Assembly: GCA_027624045.1 (NCBI GenBank)
Contig: JAQBUE010000005.1
Span: forward strand, 1-59,828
DNA: 59,828 nt
Source: Acidobacteriota bacterium
GTDB lineage: Bacteria > Acidobacteriota > Terriglobia > Bryobacterales > UBA6623
Reading direction: 5' to 3'
In this document: one piece after another, positions 38,126-48,491 of the stretch
How the letters are laid out: each line of letters starts with the position of its first letter
How positions within the stretch are numbered: the first letter of the stretch is position 1
The notes under the pieces: model-generated
Told to the model about the DNA's origin: nothing
Seen by the model: only the letters and a program-made list of their open reading frames with translations
The model's database searches: none
Program-made: the position numbers and the translations under genes

Positions 38126-41100
38126 CTAATCGAGATAGATGAACTCGCTCGATCCGAATAATCCGCGGCAGAAACTTTCCCAGGCCTTGGCCCGCCGCTC
38201 AGCGGCGTCGCGCTTGCGGTCCTCGATCGCTTCCTCAATCTCGTGGATGAACGTCAACGCACGGTCCACTTCTGATGGATTCACGGGGCGAGCGAAGGCT
38301 TCCTCGTAGGCCAGCCCGACACGGTCAGCGTCACCAAGGTCGGCACGGCTCAGTAACCGCTCGGCCCACAATCGCGAATGTTCCAGGGCCACGGAGCCAT
38401 TCATCGCGAAAAGCGCTTGCGGCGCCACCACGCTCGATCCGCGGTCTCCGTTAAGCGCCGAGGGATCGGCAAAGTCAAACGAACGGAAGAAATCGTACAT
38501 GGCGCTGCGAACAACCGGGACGTAGACGGCGCGGATGTTGCGGTCGTAGTCGACATTCCCGCCCCGGGCCGTGTTGCTGACGTAATCGCGCGGCTTGTAC
38601 TTGCTCAGGAGTGTATCGCCCATGGCGAAATCAAGGTGGCCGGAAACCGCCATGATGGCATCTCGAATGGTCTCCGCTTCCAGACGCCGGCGGGGCATGC
38701 GCCACAGCAGCGTGTTCTCGGGGTCGACGTCGGCCGCCTGCTCGTTGAACGCCGTGCTCATCTGGTACGTACTCGAAAGGATAATCAGCCGATGCATCTG
38801 CTTGATCGACCAATCGTTCTCGATGAAACGGATCGCGAGCCAATCGAGCAACGGCTGGTTCGTCGGGCGGTCGCCCAGTTTGCCGAAGTTATCAGTGGAG
38901 CCAACGATGCCGCGGCCGAAGTGCCAGCGCCACAGGCGGTTGACCATGACACGGCTGGTGAGCGGATGATCTTCCCTGGTCAGCCAACGGGCCAGATCGA
39001 GTCGGCCGCTTCGATTCGGGCCGATCGGCTCAGGCTCTTCCCGCGACAGGACCCGCAGGAAGCGGCGCGGCGCCGGATCACCGAGCGTCCAATGACTGCC
39101 GCGAATGTGGATAGCAGTATCGGATATCATCTCGCCCTCGGTAACCCCCATGGCGCGGGGATACTCCGGGGTGGCGTCGGTCAGCGCCTTGCGCTCGTCT
39201 TCGAGTCGCGCGATTTCCTTTTGGGCGCCGGCGGGAAAATACTGTTTGGAATCGGCCGGCGGCCGGAAGGGGCCGAACTTCTCGTAGAGAACCTTCCGGA
39301 AGGCTTCGAGGCCGGCATCCTCAAGTTCCCTCTCTTCCTCGCCGTCCTTGTAGCGCTCGTTCTTGCCGAAGTCGACCTCTTCGCCCGGGTAGAGCTGTTG
39401 CCATTGGCCGCTCGCTTCTCGAAAGAGATCACCGTAGCGCGCGGCCAGCTCGGAGCGGTCTTTCGGCTGGAAACCCTCGAAATGCTTCGCGGCGGGCGAC
39501 GCCCAGTCGTTCAAGGAAGCATCCGTGCCAAACACCTGCCAGCCGTAGAAGACCGAAGCGGTTGCGCCTCGGCTTGCGCGGAGACGGTCGATCCATTGCT
39601 CCAGGAAACCGGGGTTGACTTCGTACTCGCGCGCGAGCTGCTCGCGGCTGCGGGGTACGCCGGTTCCCGGGGCCAGCGGATTGGGTGCAATGAGAATCCG
39701 CGCGAAATACGGGAAGCGTGACTTGTGTTCGAGCCGCAGGACGTTTTTTCCCGCCCGCATCGGGTAGATGCCGGTGGTCCACCAGCCGCCGACTTCGGGC
39801 GAGGCGGCGCGATTCTGAATGGGCTCAAGGCCGCTCTTCATCAGGACGCCGTTGACATAGACGTCCGCCGTGCCGTCACCTTTTTCCTGATCGAGAAAGT
39901 CAACCTGGTAAAGACCTTCCGTGGCTACATCGATGTCGAACTCGGCAAAATAAGGCTGCTTGCCGTCCGAGCCTTCCTCGGCGTCGGGGACGTTCTTTTC
40001 GCCCTTCTTCAGTTCGCGATTCACGTTGCCGCGGTCGAAACCGTCCGCGTCTCGCAGTATCCAGTCAGGGCTGGAGGCTGAATCCTCCCGCCAAACGGGC
40101 GCGAGAGTGACGGCTTCGTCCTCGAGCGCCTCCGTGGCGGCGAGAAGATAGGCATCGGCCTTCTGGCGCCCGGCGGTAACCAGCTTGTAGTTCTCGGCGC
40201 GAGTAATTTTCCCGATCTCGTCGTTCTTTGCTTTGATCTTTTCCTGGTGGGCTTTGAGGTCTTCGCGGTCCTGTTTGGGCGCCAGGACGTACTCGTGCCA
40301 ATTGGCGACGACGTTGAAGTCCTCCATCGTCTTCGAACTCTTGAGGATGCCGGCGAGCGAGTAGTAGTCCTGAGTGGGTATCGGGTCGAACTTGTGGTCG
40401 TGACAACGGGCGCAGCCAATGGTCAGCCCCATGAAAGCGCGCCCGATCGTGTCCAGTTGTTCGTCGATGATGTCCATCTGCATCTTGACGGGATCGTCTT
40501 CGGCGAGCATCTTCGCGCCAAGCGAAAGAAACCCGGTGGCGGTCCAGTGCTCATACTGCGTTTCGAGGTCGGGGGGCTCTGGAAGCAGGTCGCCGGCAAG
40601 CTGCTCGTGGATGAACTGGTCGTACGGTTTGTCTTTATTGAAGGCGGCGATGACGTAGTCGCGATAGCGGTACGCGTTCTTGTAAATCAGGTTCTCGTCA
40701 AGTCCGTTGGAATCGGCATAGCGGGCGATATCAAGCCAATGGCGGCCCCAACGTTCCCCATAGCGCGGCGACTCCAGAAGGCGGTCGACCACGCGGGCAA
40801 GCGCAACGGGCGAATGATCGGCGAGAAAAGCTTGCACCTCGCCGGGTGAAGGCGGCAGGCCGATCAGGTCGAACGTAACGCGGCGGATCAGGGCTCGTTT
40901 GTTGGCGGGAGGCGCGGGCCGCAGTCCCTTGTCTTCGAGAGCCGCGAGGATGAAACGGTCAATCGGCGAGGTGACCCATTCCTCGTTGGTAACTTGAGGC
41001 GGTTCGGGATCAGCGGCAGGCTCGAACGCCCAGAACACGCCTGATTCCGGGGCGGCCGCTTGTTGGGCCGCCACCCCCCAGGGCGCACCCGCACGCACCC

Positions 41101-41455
41101 AGTTGGTGAGGGTGGCGATGGCCTCGTCTGACATCTTGTGCGTGGGCGGCATGCGGATCTGAGGGTCGCTGTGCCGGATCGCGCGCAGCAGCAGGCTCGC
41201 CTCGGGGTTCGCCTGATCGATCGGAGCGCCGCGCGAGCCGCCTTTGCGAAACGTCTCTTCGCGGTCCAGTTGAAGCCCGCCCATGAGCGGGCTGCTTGAA
41301 CTCGAATGGCAGGCGTAGCAGTGTTCGGCAAGCAGCGGGCGGACTTGCTTTTCGAAGGAATCCGCGGGTCTGGATTGCTGGGCCGGCAGAGTCGGCACGA
41401 GCGTCAGGAACAGCGCGGCGAGCGAGATCACAAGAAGACGATGATTGCGGTACAT
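38126..41455 (-). CDS. Second PSD1 / DUF1549-DUF1553 protein with cytochrome-c-like N-terminus
   Basis: From ATG at 41455 (MYRNHRLLVISLAALFLTLVPTLPAQQ): 'CYACHSSSSSPLMGGLQLD', 'RRVTFDLIGLPPS', 'YGERWGRHWLDIARYADSNG', 'CARCHDHKFDPIPTQDYY', 'VNRLWRWHFGRGIV', 'RRRLEAETIRDAIMAVSG'. Confidence 0.92.
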   Translation of the reverse strand: MYRNHRLLVISLAALFLTLVPTLPAQQSRPADSFEKQVRPLLAEHCYACHSSSSSPLMGGLQLDREETFRKGGSRGAPIDQANPEASLLLRAIRHSDPQIRMPPTHKMSDEAIATLTNWVRAGAPWGVAAQQAAAPESGVFWAFEPAADPEPPQVTNEEWVTSPIDRFILAALEDKGLRPAPPANKRALIRRVTFDLIGLPPSPGEVQAFLADHSPVALARVVDRLLESPRYGERWGRHWLDIARYADSNGLDENLIYKNAYRYRDYVIAAFNKDKPYDQFIHEQLAGDLLPEPPDLETQYEHWTATGFLSLGAKMLAEDDPVKMQMDIIDEQLDTIGRAFMGLTIGCARCHDHKFDPIPTQDYYSLAGILKSSKTMEDFNVVANWHEYVLAPKQDREDLKAHQEKIKAKNDEIGKITRAENYKLVTAGRQKADAYLLAATEALEDEAVTLAPVWREDSASSPDWILRDADGFDRGNVNRELKKGEKNVPDAEEGSDGKQPYFAEFDIDVATEGLYQVDFLDQEKGDGTADVYVNGVLMKSGLEPIQNRAASPEVGGWWTTGIYPMRAGKNVLRLEHKSRFPYFARILIAPNPLAPGTGVPRSREQLAREYEVNPGFLEQWIDRLRASRGATASVFYGWQVFGTDASLNDWASPAAKHFEGFQPKDRSELAARYGDLFREASGQWQQLYPGEEVDFGKNERYKDGEEERELEDAGLEAFRKVLYEKFGPFRPPADSKQYFPAGAQKEIARLEDERKALTDATPEYPRAMGVTEGEMISDTAIHIRGSHWTLGDPAPRRFLRVLSREEPEPIGPNRSGRLDLARWLTREDHPLTSRVMVNRLWRWHFGRGIVGSTDNFGKLGDRPTNQPLLDWLAIRFIENDWSIKQMHRLIILSSTYQMSTAFNEQAADVDPENTLLWRMPRRRLEAETIRDAIMAVSGHLDFAMGDTLLSKYKPRDYVSNTARGGNVDYDRNIRAVYVPVVRSAMYDFFRSFDFADPSALNGDRGSSVVAPQALFAMNGSVALEHSRLWAERLLSRADLGDADRVGLAYEEAFARPVNPSEVDRALTFIHEIEEAIEDRKRDAAERRAKAWESFCRGLFGSSEFIYLD

Positions 41456-41553
41456 GGTTTCAGGGCCGCAGAAGGGCGTCCCTCCGGGTTGCCAGCATTT
41501 TATCACCAGTGGGCGCCGAGAGCATAGCTTTGGAGACCGCGCGGAAGTCATTA

Positions 41554-42552
41554 CTACTGTTTGAATCCCCGGTCGCCACTCAAGTATCCAAAGACGGTTT
41601 CGGCCATCAACCGGTGGCCTTTCGTCGTGGGGTGCAATTCATCCTGCAATACCTCCTGCCAGGGGTGCTTTCCCAGCACATCAAACAAATCCAGAAACCC
41701 TAGTTCGTTGCCCACAGCCAAATCTCGAATCCGGGCATCGATATCCGCCCACGGATAGGACTCACCGGGGACATATCCGAAGACAGGGCTGACGATGATA
41801 TCGATCGGCACGCCGGTCTGGCGCTGAATCTCGCCCAGGCGCGCGAACTGCGCTTCGGTCTTCTCGGCGTAGCGCTCGTGAATGAACTGGTAGTAGTCGT
41901 GCTTGAGCGATGTAGCCTTACGGTAGTTGTTGATGAGGTGTGTGGATTTCGACATCGCGGCGGCGGCAATGCGCAGCAGCTCGATTCGAGGAGCCGAGAA
42001 GTAGAACGCCAAGCCTCCATCGACCGTGTCGGGATCGTTCAGAACGTAGCTCCACAGGATGCGGCTGGGTTTCAGCGCTAGGCCGCTGGTCTCGAGCAGC
42101 CGTATCTCCTGTGCGGTGGAGTAGCCGGCGACGGCCAGATTATAGACAACAGGCGGCGGGCTCAGCGCGCTGTCGCTGTCACCCTTGCTAAGAAGCGTCT
42201 CGAGTACCCACGGAAAGGAATCTTCCATAGGCACCCCGAGACCCATCGCGACCGAGTCGCCGATTACCAGCAGTTTTTCCACCCCACCCGGAGCATCGGG
42301 AAACTCGTCGTCACGAAAGCCGTCGCGGTTTGTCGCGTAGCGCACGCCATTGACCGACGTTTCCGTACTGGGCGTCATCTCGTAGATCAGCACCGGATCA
42401 GCCGACTTACGGAACAGGATGGTCGCTTCGGGAACCGGCGGAGGGAACAAGTCGCGGCGCCGGTACTGCAGGCCGATTTCAAATAGCAGAACAGCTACGC
42501 ATATCGAGATACCTACCGTTGTTAGTCCGAGGGCTTTTGTGATGGACCTCAA
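41554..42552 (-). CDS. SGNH/GDSL-type hydrolase
   Basis: 332 aa; N-terminal TM; 'LLVIGDSVAMGLGV' (GDS block), 'ELHPTTKGHRLMAETV' (DxxH-like C-terminal block). Confidence 0.8.
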   Translation of the reverse strand: MRSITKALGLTTVGISICVAVLLFEIGLQYRRRDLFPPPVPEATILFRKSADPVLIYEMTPSTETSVNGVRYATNRDGFRDDEFPDAPGGVEKLLVIGDSVAMGLGVPMEDSFPWVLETLLSKGDSDSALSPPPVVYNLAVAGYSTAQEIRLLETSGLALKPSRILWSYVLNDPDTVDGGLAFYFSAPRIELLRIAAAAMSKSTHLINNYRKATSLKHDYYQFIHERYAEKTEAQFARLGEIQRQTGVPIDIIVSPVFGYVPGESYPWADIDARIRDLAVGNELGFLDLFDVLGKHPWQEVLQDELHPTTKGHRLMAETVFGYLSGDRGFKQ

Positions 42553-42592
42553 ACCAGGCTCTGCTTACAGAAAAGGTGGGGGACGACCGGGA

Positions 42593-43753
42593 TCATAGAT
42601 GCTCAGCGAGAAACGGAATTCCCCGCTTGCCCCAGAAGCTATGCTCACCGTCGAAAACTTCGTGTTCGGCCCGTTCCGGCTTTCCGAAAACCTCGTAGAC
42701 CTTCCGGACACGAGCAAAGCTCTCGCGGCTCGCCTCGACGGGAAAAATGCCGTCCTTGTCACCTGACTCGGCGAACAACGCGCGCGGCGCGATCAACCCA
42801 GCCACGTCATACATCTCGCACCAATTCAAGATCCCCGGAACATAGTTATCGATGCAATGCGAAAGACTCAGAACGCTGTCGCGGAAGGTATTGAGATAGC
42901 CGCTGATGAAGGCCGCCTTGATGCGCGGCTCGAGCGCCGCGCCGAAAGTCGTGATCGTGCCACCGCCGGAGATCCCCATGCACCCGACACGCTGAGCGTC
43001 GAGATCGTCACGCGTTTCGATCCAATCGATCGTGCGCATCACATCCCACACCCGCCAGCCGACCATCGTTTCGCCAAGCAGCAACGCCGCGCCCGCGGCC
43101 GGACGGCACGAGGACGTGCCGAGCCCGCGCTTCGTCGCCGCTGCGTCGCGGCGGCAGCCAAACGCCATCTGCTCGATCGCGACGGCAGCCAGGCCCTGCT
43201 CGGCGCACTGCATGGCGAAATCGTGCTGATAGCCATCCTTGTCAGTCCGGTCGCGCCCCTTGTCGTCGATGCCCACGATGTCGTCGACGCCGCGTCCGTG
43301 CCCCGGCAGGCAGATCACGGTCTTGTGAGGCGCGGAGGCATTCTTGGGGGTCAGCAGGTAGCCCAGAACGTAGAGTCCCGGTCTGGACTCGAACACAAAT
43401 TTCTCACGCCGATAGGCTGCGTACTCCTTGACCTCCAAAGTCTGTGATTTGAGATCACCGCGCTTATCCGGGAAGCCGCCGACGAGTTCGGCCAGCTTCG
43501 GGCGGAGCCGCTCTTGCCAGCGCTGCGCTTCCCGCTGTGAGGTGGCTTGAAAGGTCATTCTGAGCGGCGCTTCTCTATAGCGCGCTCGCGTCCAGGCCAC
43601 CGTATCAAAGGTTCCGGCGTCGACTTTGCTCTTGAAGCCGTCGAGCGCCCCCGTATACGAAGATTCCGGCTCTGCGGCGGCGGCCGCAACGGCCAGGCTA
43701 GCTGCGCCGAGGCCGGCCAATCCCAGCTCGCGGCGCGTAAGTTGAGTGGACAT
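42593..43753 (-). CDS. Secreted alpha/beta hydrolase (dienelactone hydrolase / acetylxylan esterase-like)
   Basis: From ATG at 43753: MSTQLTRRELGLAGLGAASLAVAAAAAEPES (Tat-like); 'HKTVICLPGHGRG', 'RVGCMGISGGGTIT', 'ALFAESGDKDGIFP', 'DGEHSFWG'. Confidence 0.85.
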   Translation of the reverse strand: MSTQLTRRELGLAGLGAASLAVAAAAAEPESSYTGALDGFKSKVDAGTFDTVAWTRARYREAPLRMTFQATSQREAQRWQERLRPKLAELVGGFPDKRGDLKSQTLEVKEYAAYRREKFVFESRPGLYVLGYLLTPKNASAPHKTVICLPGHGRGVDDIVGIDDKGRDRTDKDGYQHDFAMQCAEQGLAAVAIEQMAFGCRRDAAATKRGLGTSSCRPAAGAALLLGETMVGWRVWDVMRTIDWIETRDDLDAQRVGCMGISGGGTITTFGAALEPRIKAAFISGYLNTFRDSVLSLSHCIDNYVPGILNWCEMYDVAGLIAPRALFAESGDKDGIFPVEASRESFARVRKVYEVFGKPERAEHEVFDGEHSFWGKRGIPFLAEHL

Positions 43754-43899
43754 GGCCACAGTGTACGACAGGCCGCAGGGGCCGTTCCGTCCTGAATTTG
43801 TTTGTAGGGCCTCCGGCCGCCAGCGCACGTTCCGCGGCTCCTTGCGCTTGATAGACTGAAATCGTTTCGGGGGTTGGTGCGTCGAAAAGCAGGGGTCTG

Positions 43900-44922
43900 A
43901 TGGTCGGCGGAAAGATATTGGTGTGTCTCGCGGCGGTCGCTCTGCAATGGGCGCTCGCGTTGCTGTTGCTTTGCCCGCCGGCCTGGGGCCAGGAGACCTG
44001 GCGTGAGGCGATGGACGAGGGTGAGAGCGAGCTGACCGCTGCGCGGCCCCGCGCGGCCACGAAACTCTTCATGCGCGCCGTCGATCTGGCCCGTGAGTTT
44101 CCCTTGGGCGACGAGCGCCGCGCCGTTACGCTCGTGCGGCTGGCAAGTGCCTACCGATCGATGGGCGACTTGGCTAAACCCGAGGAGCTTTACGAGGACG
44201 CCGTCAAGATTGCCCGCCAGGCCTTTGGACCCGACAGTACCGACTACGCCCGCTACCTCAACGAGGCGGGCCGCTATTTTCATGCCCGCCGCAAGTATCC
44301 GCGCGCCCAAGAGCTGTATCGCGAAGCCTTCGGCATCCGTGTGCGCCATCTCGGCAAGGAACATCCCGACGTCGCCGAGAGTATCAATAATCTGGCTGTG
44401 CTGTACGAAAACGAAGCGCTCTTCCCGAAGGCGGAGGTTTACTATCAGCACGCTCTCGAAATTCGCGAAAAAGCGCTCGGGCCCGAACACATCGATACGA
44501 TCGTCACGATCGAGCACTACGCGCGCTTGCTTGTGAAGATGAACCGCGCCGCCGATGCGCGACCGCTGCTCGAAAGAGCGCAAGTCGTCCGGGCCCGCCA
44601 CATCGCCGAGTCCGCCCCGCCGGCGCAGGGCGAGGTCTTTCATCGAGCCCCCGGTATCATTCCGGCCAGGCTCGGCGAAATGATCGACCCCGACTATACC
44701 GAAGAGGCCCGTATCGCGCGCCATGAAGGCATCGTCGTAATCGAGGCCGTCATCACTCCGCAAGGAGGCGTCGCCGCCTTGCGGCTTGTGCGCAGCATCG
44801 GCCTGGGGCTTGACGAGAAGGCGGCCGAAGCGGTTCGGAGTTGGACTTTTGTTCCGGCGCGCAAGGGCAATGAGCCGGTGCCGTTCCAGGTCAGCCTGGA
44901 AGTCAATTTTCGGATGCTGTGA
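43900..44922 (+). CDS. TPR-repeat protein with C-terminal TonB energy-transducer domain
   Basis: 340 aa; kinesin-light-chain-like TPRs ('HPDVAESINNLAVLYENEALFPKAEVYYQHALEIREKALGPEHIDT'), C-terminal 'DPDYTEEARIARHEGIVVIEAVITPQGGVAALRLVRSIGLGLDEKAAEAVRSWTFVPARKGNEPVPF' = TonB_C. Confidence 0.88.
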   Translation: MVGGKILVCLAAVALQWALALLLLCPPAWGQETWREAMDEGESELTAARPRAATKLFMRAVDLAREFPLGDERRAVTLVRLASAYRSMGDLAKPEELYEDAVKIARQAFGPDSTDYARYLNEAGRYFHARRKYPRAQELYREAFGIRVRHLGKEHPDVAESINNLAVLYENEALFPKAEVYYQHALEIREKALGPEHIDTIVTIEHYARLLVKMNRAADARPLLERAQVVRARHIAESAPPAQGEVFHRAPGIIPARLGEMIDPDYTEEARIARHEGIVVIEAVITPQGGVAALRLVRSIGLGLDEKAAEAVRSWTFVPARKGNEPVPFQVSLEVNFRML

Positions 44923-45754
44923 CCGTCTCTACTCTGGTTGCGTTCAGCTTGCCGTAAAACTCCTTCAACCTTTCCACGTACCGTTCTCCCGCAACCTGAA
45001 CAATATTGTTGTGACCAGACCCTTTGAGGGTCCACAGCTGCTTTGGCTCGTTGGCGGCGTCGAAGACCTCGCGCCCAAGTGCATACGGAATCACCGCATC
45101 GTTGTCGCCGTGAATGATCAACACGGGCGCATGCACGCCACGGATCTTGTCGCCGGTTTCGAGACCGTGCGCGATCAGCGGACCGAGAACGGGCAATACA
45201 TAACGGGCTACGGCGCTCGCCGACGGGAACGGCGCTTCGAGCACCACGCCCGCGCACGGCTCACGCGCCGCCAAGTCCACCGCCACGGCCGTTCCCAACG
45301 ACTCGCCATGCGCGACAATCTGCCCCGGCGTATAGCCCTGCTCCCGAACGTACCGGTAAGCGGCGTCGGCGTCCCGGTAGATGCCTTCTTCCGACGGACT
45401 GCCATCGCTCTTGCCGTAACCCCGGTAGTCGATCATGAGAAGGTGCGAGCCGGCGGCCGTGATTGCGTCGATATGGTCGCCGCGGTGCGAGATATTGCCG
45501 GCGTTGCCGTGAAAGTACACCGTGACCAATGCGGACTCATCCTCTGCCGCGATCCACCAACCGTGAATCTTGATGCCGTCAGACGTTTCGAGCCACACAT
45601 CTTGCGCGGCCAGACTCTCTTGCATCTCCCAATATCCGGCCGGATACGGCGTCGGATGAAACACCGCCTGCTTGGCAAAGTATCCCAGCACGAAGTAAGT
45701 CCACAGCCCCAGCAGCGGCCAGCCGATCCACTTCGGGATTTTCGGGCCTGCCAT
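44903..45754 (-). CDS. Alpha/beta hydrolase (BEM46/ABHD13-like)
   Basis: 283 aa; 'VTVYFHGNAGNISHRGDHID', 'IDYRGYGKSDGSPSEEGIYRDADAAYRYV', 'IVAHGESLGTAVAVDLA', 'VLIIHGDNDAVIP', 'GSGHNN'. Confidence 0.92.
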   Translation of the reverse strand: MAGPKIPKWIGWPLLGLWTYFVLGYFAKQAVFHPTPYPAGYWEMQESLAAQDVWLETSDGIKIHGWWIAAEDESALVTVYFHGNAGNISHRGDHIDAITAAGSHLLMIDYRGYGKSDGSPSEEGIYRDADAAYRYVREQGYTPGQIVAHGESLGTAVAVDLAAREPCAGVVLEAPFPSASAVARYVLPVLGPLIAHGLETGDKIRGVHAPVLIIHGDNDAVIPYALGREVFDAANEPKQLWTLKGSGHNNIVQVAGERYVERLKEFYGKLNATRVETVTASEN

Positions 45755-45868
45755 TGCAAGAAGTCTACCGCGGACGACACTTCTGGGCGCGCCGGTTCAT
45801 GATCTCGCCGAGTAGATGCTCCCCGTGCGTGGACCGACGGCCATGTCCCCAATGTTTATAATCGCCAC

Positions 45869-46567
45869 ATGTCAGTGAGCAATAACGATTCTCGGTCTGT
45901 AAAGGAGTTGGCCGCGAAACGCCATAGCCGCTGGCGCCGCTGGCTTGAGCCGCCGCTCCCGCTCATTCACAACCCGGCTGACCTTGTGGACCATCCACCT
46001 CTTGGCCAACACAATCTATACATTGGTGGAGCCGGCAGCCGCGTGAACGGTTACATTAACCTCGATCTGGTCGCGATGCCTGGCGTTGATGTCGTCGCCG
46101 ACGCGGAACGCCTGCCATTTCTCTCGAACGTCTTTGCCCGAGTAGAGTGCGTGGCTGTTTTGGAGCACACGCCACGCCCAGAAGTTCTGGTGCGGGAGAT
46201 CTCCCGTTGCCTGGAGCCGGGGGGATGGGTGCATCTGGTGGCGCCTTTCTGCCACCCTTTCCACGAGTACCCAAGGGACTTCTTTCGCTTCAGTCCAGAT
46301 GGACTCGCACAACTCGCTTCGCCTCTCCACATCGGTCGAACCGGGTGGCAAACCGGACCGACCGCCACACTTCTCGTGTTCTTGATCGAATACGCCAAGT
46401 TGTGGCTCAGCTGGAAGCGAGGACGTCAGCTCGTGCATTTCATCCTCGGTTGGGCGCTATTCCCGCTGCGCTATTTGGACCTTCTCCTGTTCAAGCGCAA
46501 GAGCGCACGACAGATCGGCAACCATTGCTATCTCTGGGCTCAAAAACCGTCCGAAACCCAACCTTGA
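45869..46567 (+). CDS. Class I SAM-dependent methyltransferase
   Basis: 232 aa; 'YINLDLVAMPGVDVVADAERLPFLSNVFARVECVAVLEHTPRPEVLVREISRCLEPGGWVHLVAPF'. Confidence 0.82.
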   Translation: MSVSNNDSRSVKELAAKRHSRWRRWLEPPLPLIHNPADLVDHPPLGQHNLYIGGAGSRVNGYINLDLVAMPGVDVVADAERLPFLSNVFARVECVAVLEHTPRPEVLVREISRCLEPGGWVHLVAPFCHPFHEYPRDFFRFSPDGLAQLASPLHIGRTGWQTGPTATLLVFLIEYAKLWLSWKRGRQLVHFILGWALFPLRYLDLLLFKRKSARQIGNHCYLWAQKPSETQP

Positions 46568-46606
46568 GTCCGATGAAGTTATGCCGCCACGCGGGAACGC
46601 GACCTG

Positions 46607-47155
46607 CTATTGGCCGGCGGGTTGGCGCGCCAGTTGCTCGCGGCAGCGCTGAGCTTCACTGTCGGCGATCTCCATTTCGGCTTCCCGCAACACAACAAGC
46701 TGCCGCATGTAGCCCTTCAGTTTTTCCGACTCGCTGATGTTGCGGTCCCGCGCGGCAACGAGCAGCTCCGCCACGGCCGCATTCTGATACCGCCGCACGC
46801 CCTGTTCGAGAGACCCGATCATCGAGTTGAGGCGATCGATCCAAAGAAACGTATCGACGACCGACTTCAGCTTGTCGGGATGCCGAGTCATATCCTGCGC
46901 GGAAGCCGCCAGGCTATCGATGTCCGTAATCAAAGCTTCGTGCTGTGTTACGTAGGAATCGGGAGCGCCGTCTTGAATCCATTCTTTGGGGCGGACCTGT
47001 TCGAGCAGCGCCTTGATCTCGACCGCGTGCAGGTCGACCCCCTGAGCCATCTCGATGACTTCCCAGCGCGGAGCCATCTCCTGGGCGACGGCCGGCGGTG
47101 CGCTGACACCCGCGATGAAGAGGGCAACGGCGACAAGACGGTTCATGAAAGCCAT
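46607..47155 (-). CDS. Secreted hypothetical protein
   Basis: 182 aa; signal peptide (MNRLVAVALFIAGVSAPPAVAQE) and helical composition; no family recognised. Confidence 0.65.
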   Translation of the reverse strand: MAFMNRLVAVALFIAGVSAPPAVAQEMAPRWEVIEMAQGVDLHAVEIKALLEQVRPKEWIQDGAPDSYVTQHEALITDIDSLAASAQDMTRHPDKLKSVVDTFLWIDRLNSMIGSLEQGVRRYQNAAVAELLVAARDRNISESEKLKGYMRQLVVLREAEMEIADSEAQRCREQLARQPAGQ

Positions 47156-47227
47156 GGTAAATATTCTCCGGCGGCGCCCGGTGGGGGACAGCTATGGGAC
47201 CGTTTCAGCCTGGGGAATGAAAGAAAA

Positions 47228-47470
47228 TCAGGCATCATTCGGGATCACTTCCCCGTCCAAAAGCTTGAACCCTGTGGGGTGAAGTGCATCGGCTGAACAG
47301 AGTAGTTTGGGGTCTCCATGAGGGCCGCGGATCTCCGGCTCGGAAATGCCAAAGTCGGGATTGTCGGGTTTGAGCGTCCAAACCAGCTTCCCCCGGAAAC
47401 TAACTCGCACCTCAAGGGCCGCCCCACACGCCCGGCACTGATAGACGGGTTGCTCTTGGGGCTCTCCCAT
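47228..47470 (-). CDS. Small zinc-ribbon-like hypothetical protein
   Basis: 80 aa; 'YQCRACGAALEVRVSFRGKLVW' with one CxxC and a later Cys; plausible start ATG and compact intergenic spacing. Confidence 0.5.
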   Translation of the reverse strand: MGEPQEQPVYQCRACGAALEVRVSFRGKLVWTLKPDNPDFGISEPEIRGPHGDPKLLCSADALHPTGFKLLDGEVIPNDA

Positions 47471-47543
47471 CGTTTATTCATTGTAACGATGGCACAATAA
47501 CGATGGTGGATAGCCGCGGCGCTCCGCACGATTCATCGGCCGT

Positions 47544-48491
47544 TCACAGCCGCTCAACGATCTCCAGAGCTTGCATCAGCCGGAATTCCAGGCGCTCTTC
47601 GGCAGGCAGTTCGGCCGCTTCTCCACGCGTGGCCGCCGCCGCGCCGCCACCCGCTCCGGCTCCAATGGCCGCTCCCTTTCCACCACCTGCGATCGCTCCG
47701 ATCAAGGCTCCAACGCCGGCCCCGATACCGACTTTCTTCACGTCAGACCGGGTTGATTTCGGCCCCTCGTGGTGAATCCGGTTCGAAACCAGATCGACGG
47801 TCTGACCATCCGCCGTATCGATGCGGATCAGTTCCAAGGCGAGCTGCGCCAGCCCCTTCACACGCCCGGCACGAACCACGTCGACGACCTTGCCCTCAAG
47901 GCGTGTTCCTTTTTCGGCGATCACCATATCGTCGACCACAATGTCGCGATCGAGCGAAGCCGTGAAGCTATCTCCCGCAAAGTTCCGTTCACTGGAAAGA
48001 CCGAAATCGAGGCGCACCACAACGTCGGTGCCCGGCGGCAGTGTGACGCGCCGCGGCTCGGGGGCCGCCGGTGGTGGCTCTGGAGCTATGTGTCCGGCGA
48101 TCTGAATGGGTCGCTTTTCTTGCGCGGTGGGTTCGACAACAGGCGGCGTCTCGACCGGCTGCACGGCAACCGGGGCAGGCGCGGGCTGCGGCTCGACACG
48201 GCGAACCGGCTCGGGCGCCTTCCGGACACGGGGTTTCGACGTTGCCGTTGCCTGGCTCTCCGCCCGACGCGCGGGCCGCGCTTTGGGTGCGGGCTTGGCA
48301 ATCGGCTCGATCTCTTTCTCGGCTGTCCCCACAGCCACTTCGGCAACCGGCAAATCGGCAGCCGGCAAATCGAGCGCTAGCTCCTCGCTGGGCGACTCGG
48401 GCGGCGCGATACTCTGGTTCAGATAGATGGCGCCCAGCAATCCCACGATGGCGACCAAGCAAACCAGAATTCCAATCTGTACGTAGCGCAT
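47544..48491 (-). CDS. Membrane-anchored protein with glycine-zipper (YMGG-like) segment
   Basis: 315 aa; N-terminal TM, Pro/Ala/Arg-rich linker, 'VVRLDFGLSSERNFAGDSFTASLDRDIVVDDMVIAEKGTRLEGKVVDV', then 'VGIGAGVGALIGAIAGGGKGAAIGAGAGGGAAAATRG'. Confidence 0.8.
   Translation of the reverse strand: MRYVQIGILVCLVAIVGLLGAIYLNQSIAPPESPSEELALDLPAADLPVAEVAVGTAEKEIEPIAKPAPKARPARRAESQATATSKPRVRKAPEPVRRVEPQPAPAPVAVQPVETPPVVEPTAQEKRPIQIAGHIAPEPPPAAPEPRRVTLPPGTDVVVRLDFGLSSERNFAGDSFTASLDRDIVVDDMVIAEKGTRLEGKVVDVVRAGRVKGLAQLALELIRIDTADGQTVDLVSNRIHHEGPKSTRSDVKKVGIGAGVGALIGAIAGGGKGAAIGAGAGGGAAAATRGEAAELPAEERLEFRLMQALEIVERL

Noticed and set aside
38378-39721. 447-aa plus-strand ORF
   Set aside because: Antisense to the second PSD1 gene.
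43555-45802. 402-aa minus and 338-aa plus ORFs
   Set aside because: Antisense to the TPR-TonB gene and to the BEM46-like hydrolase respectively.
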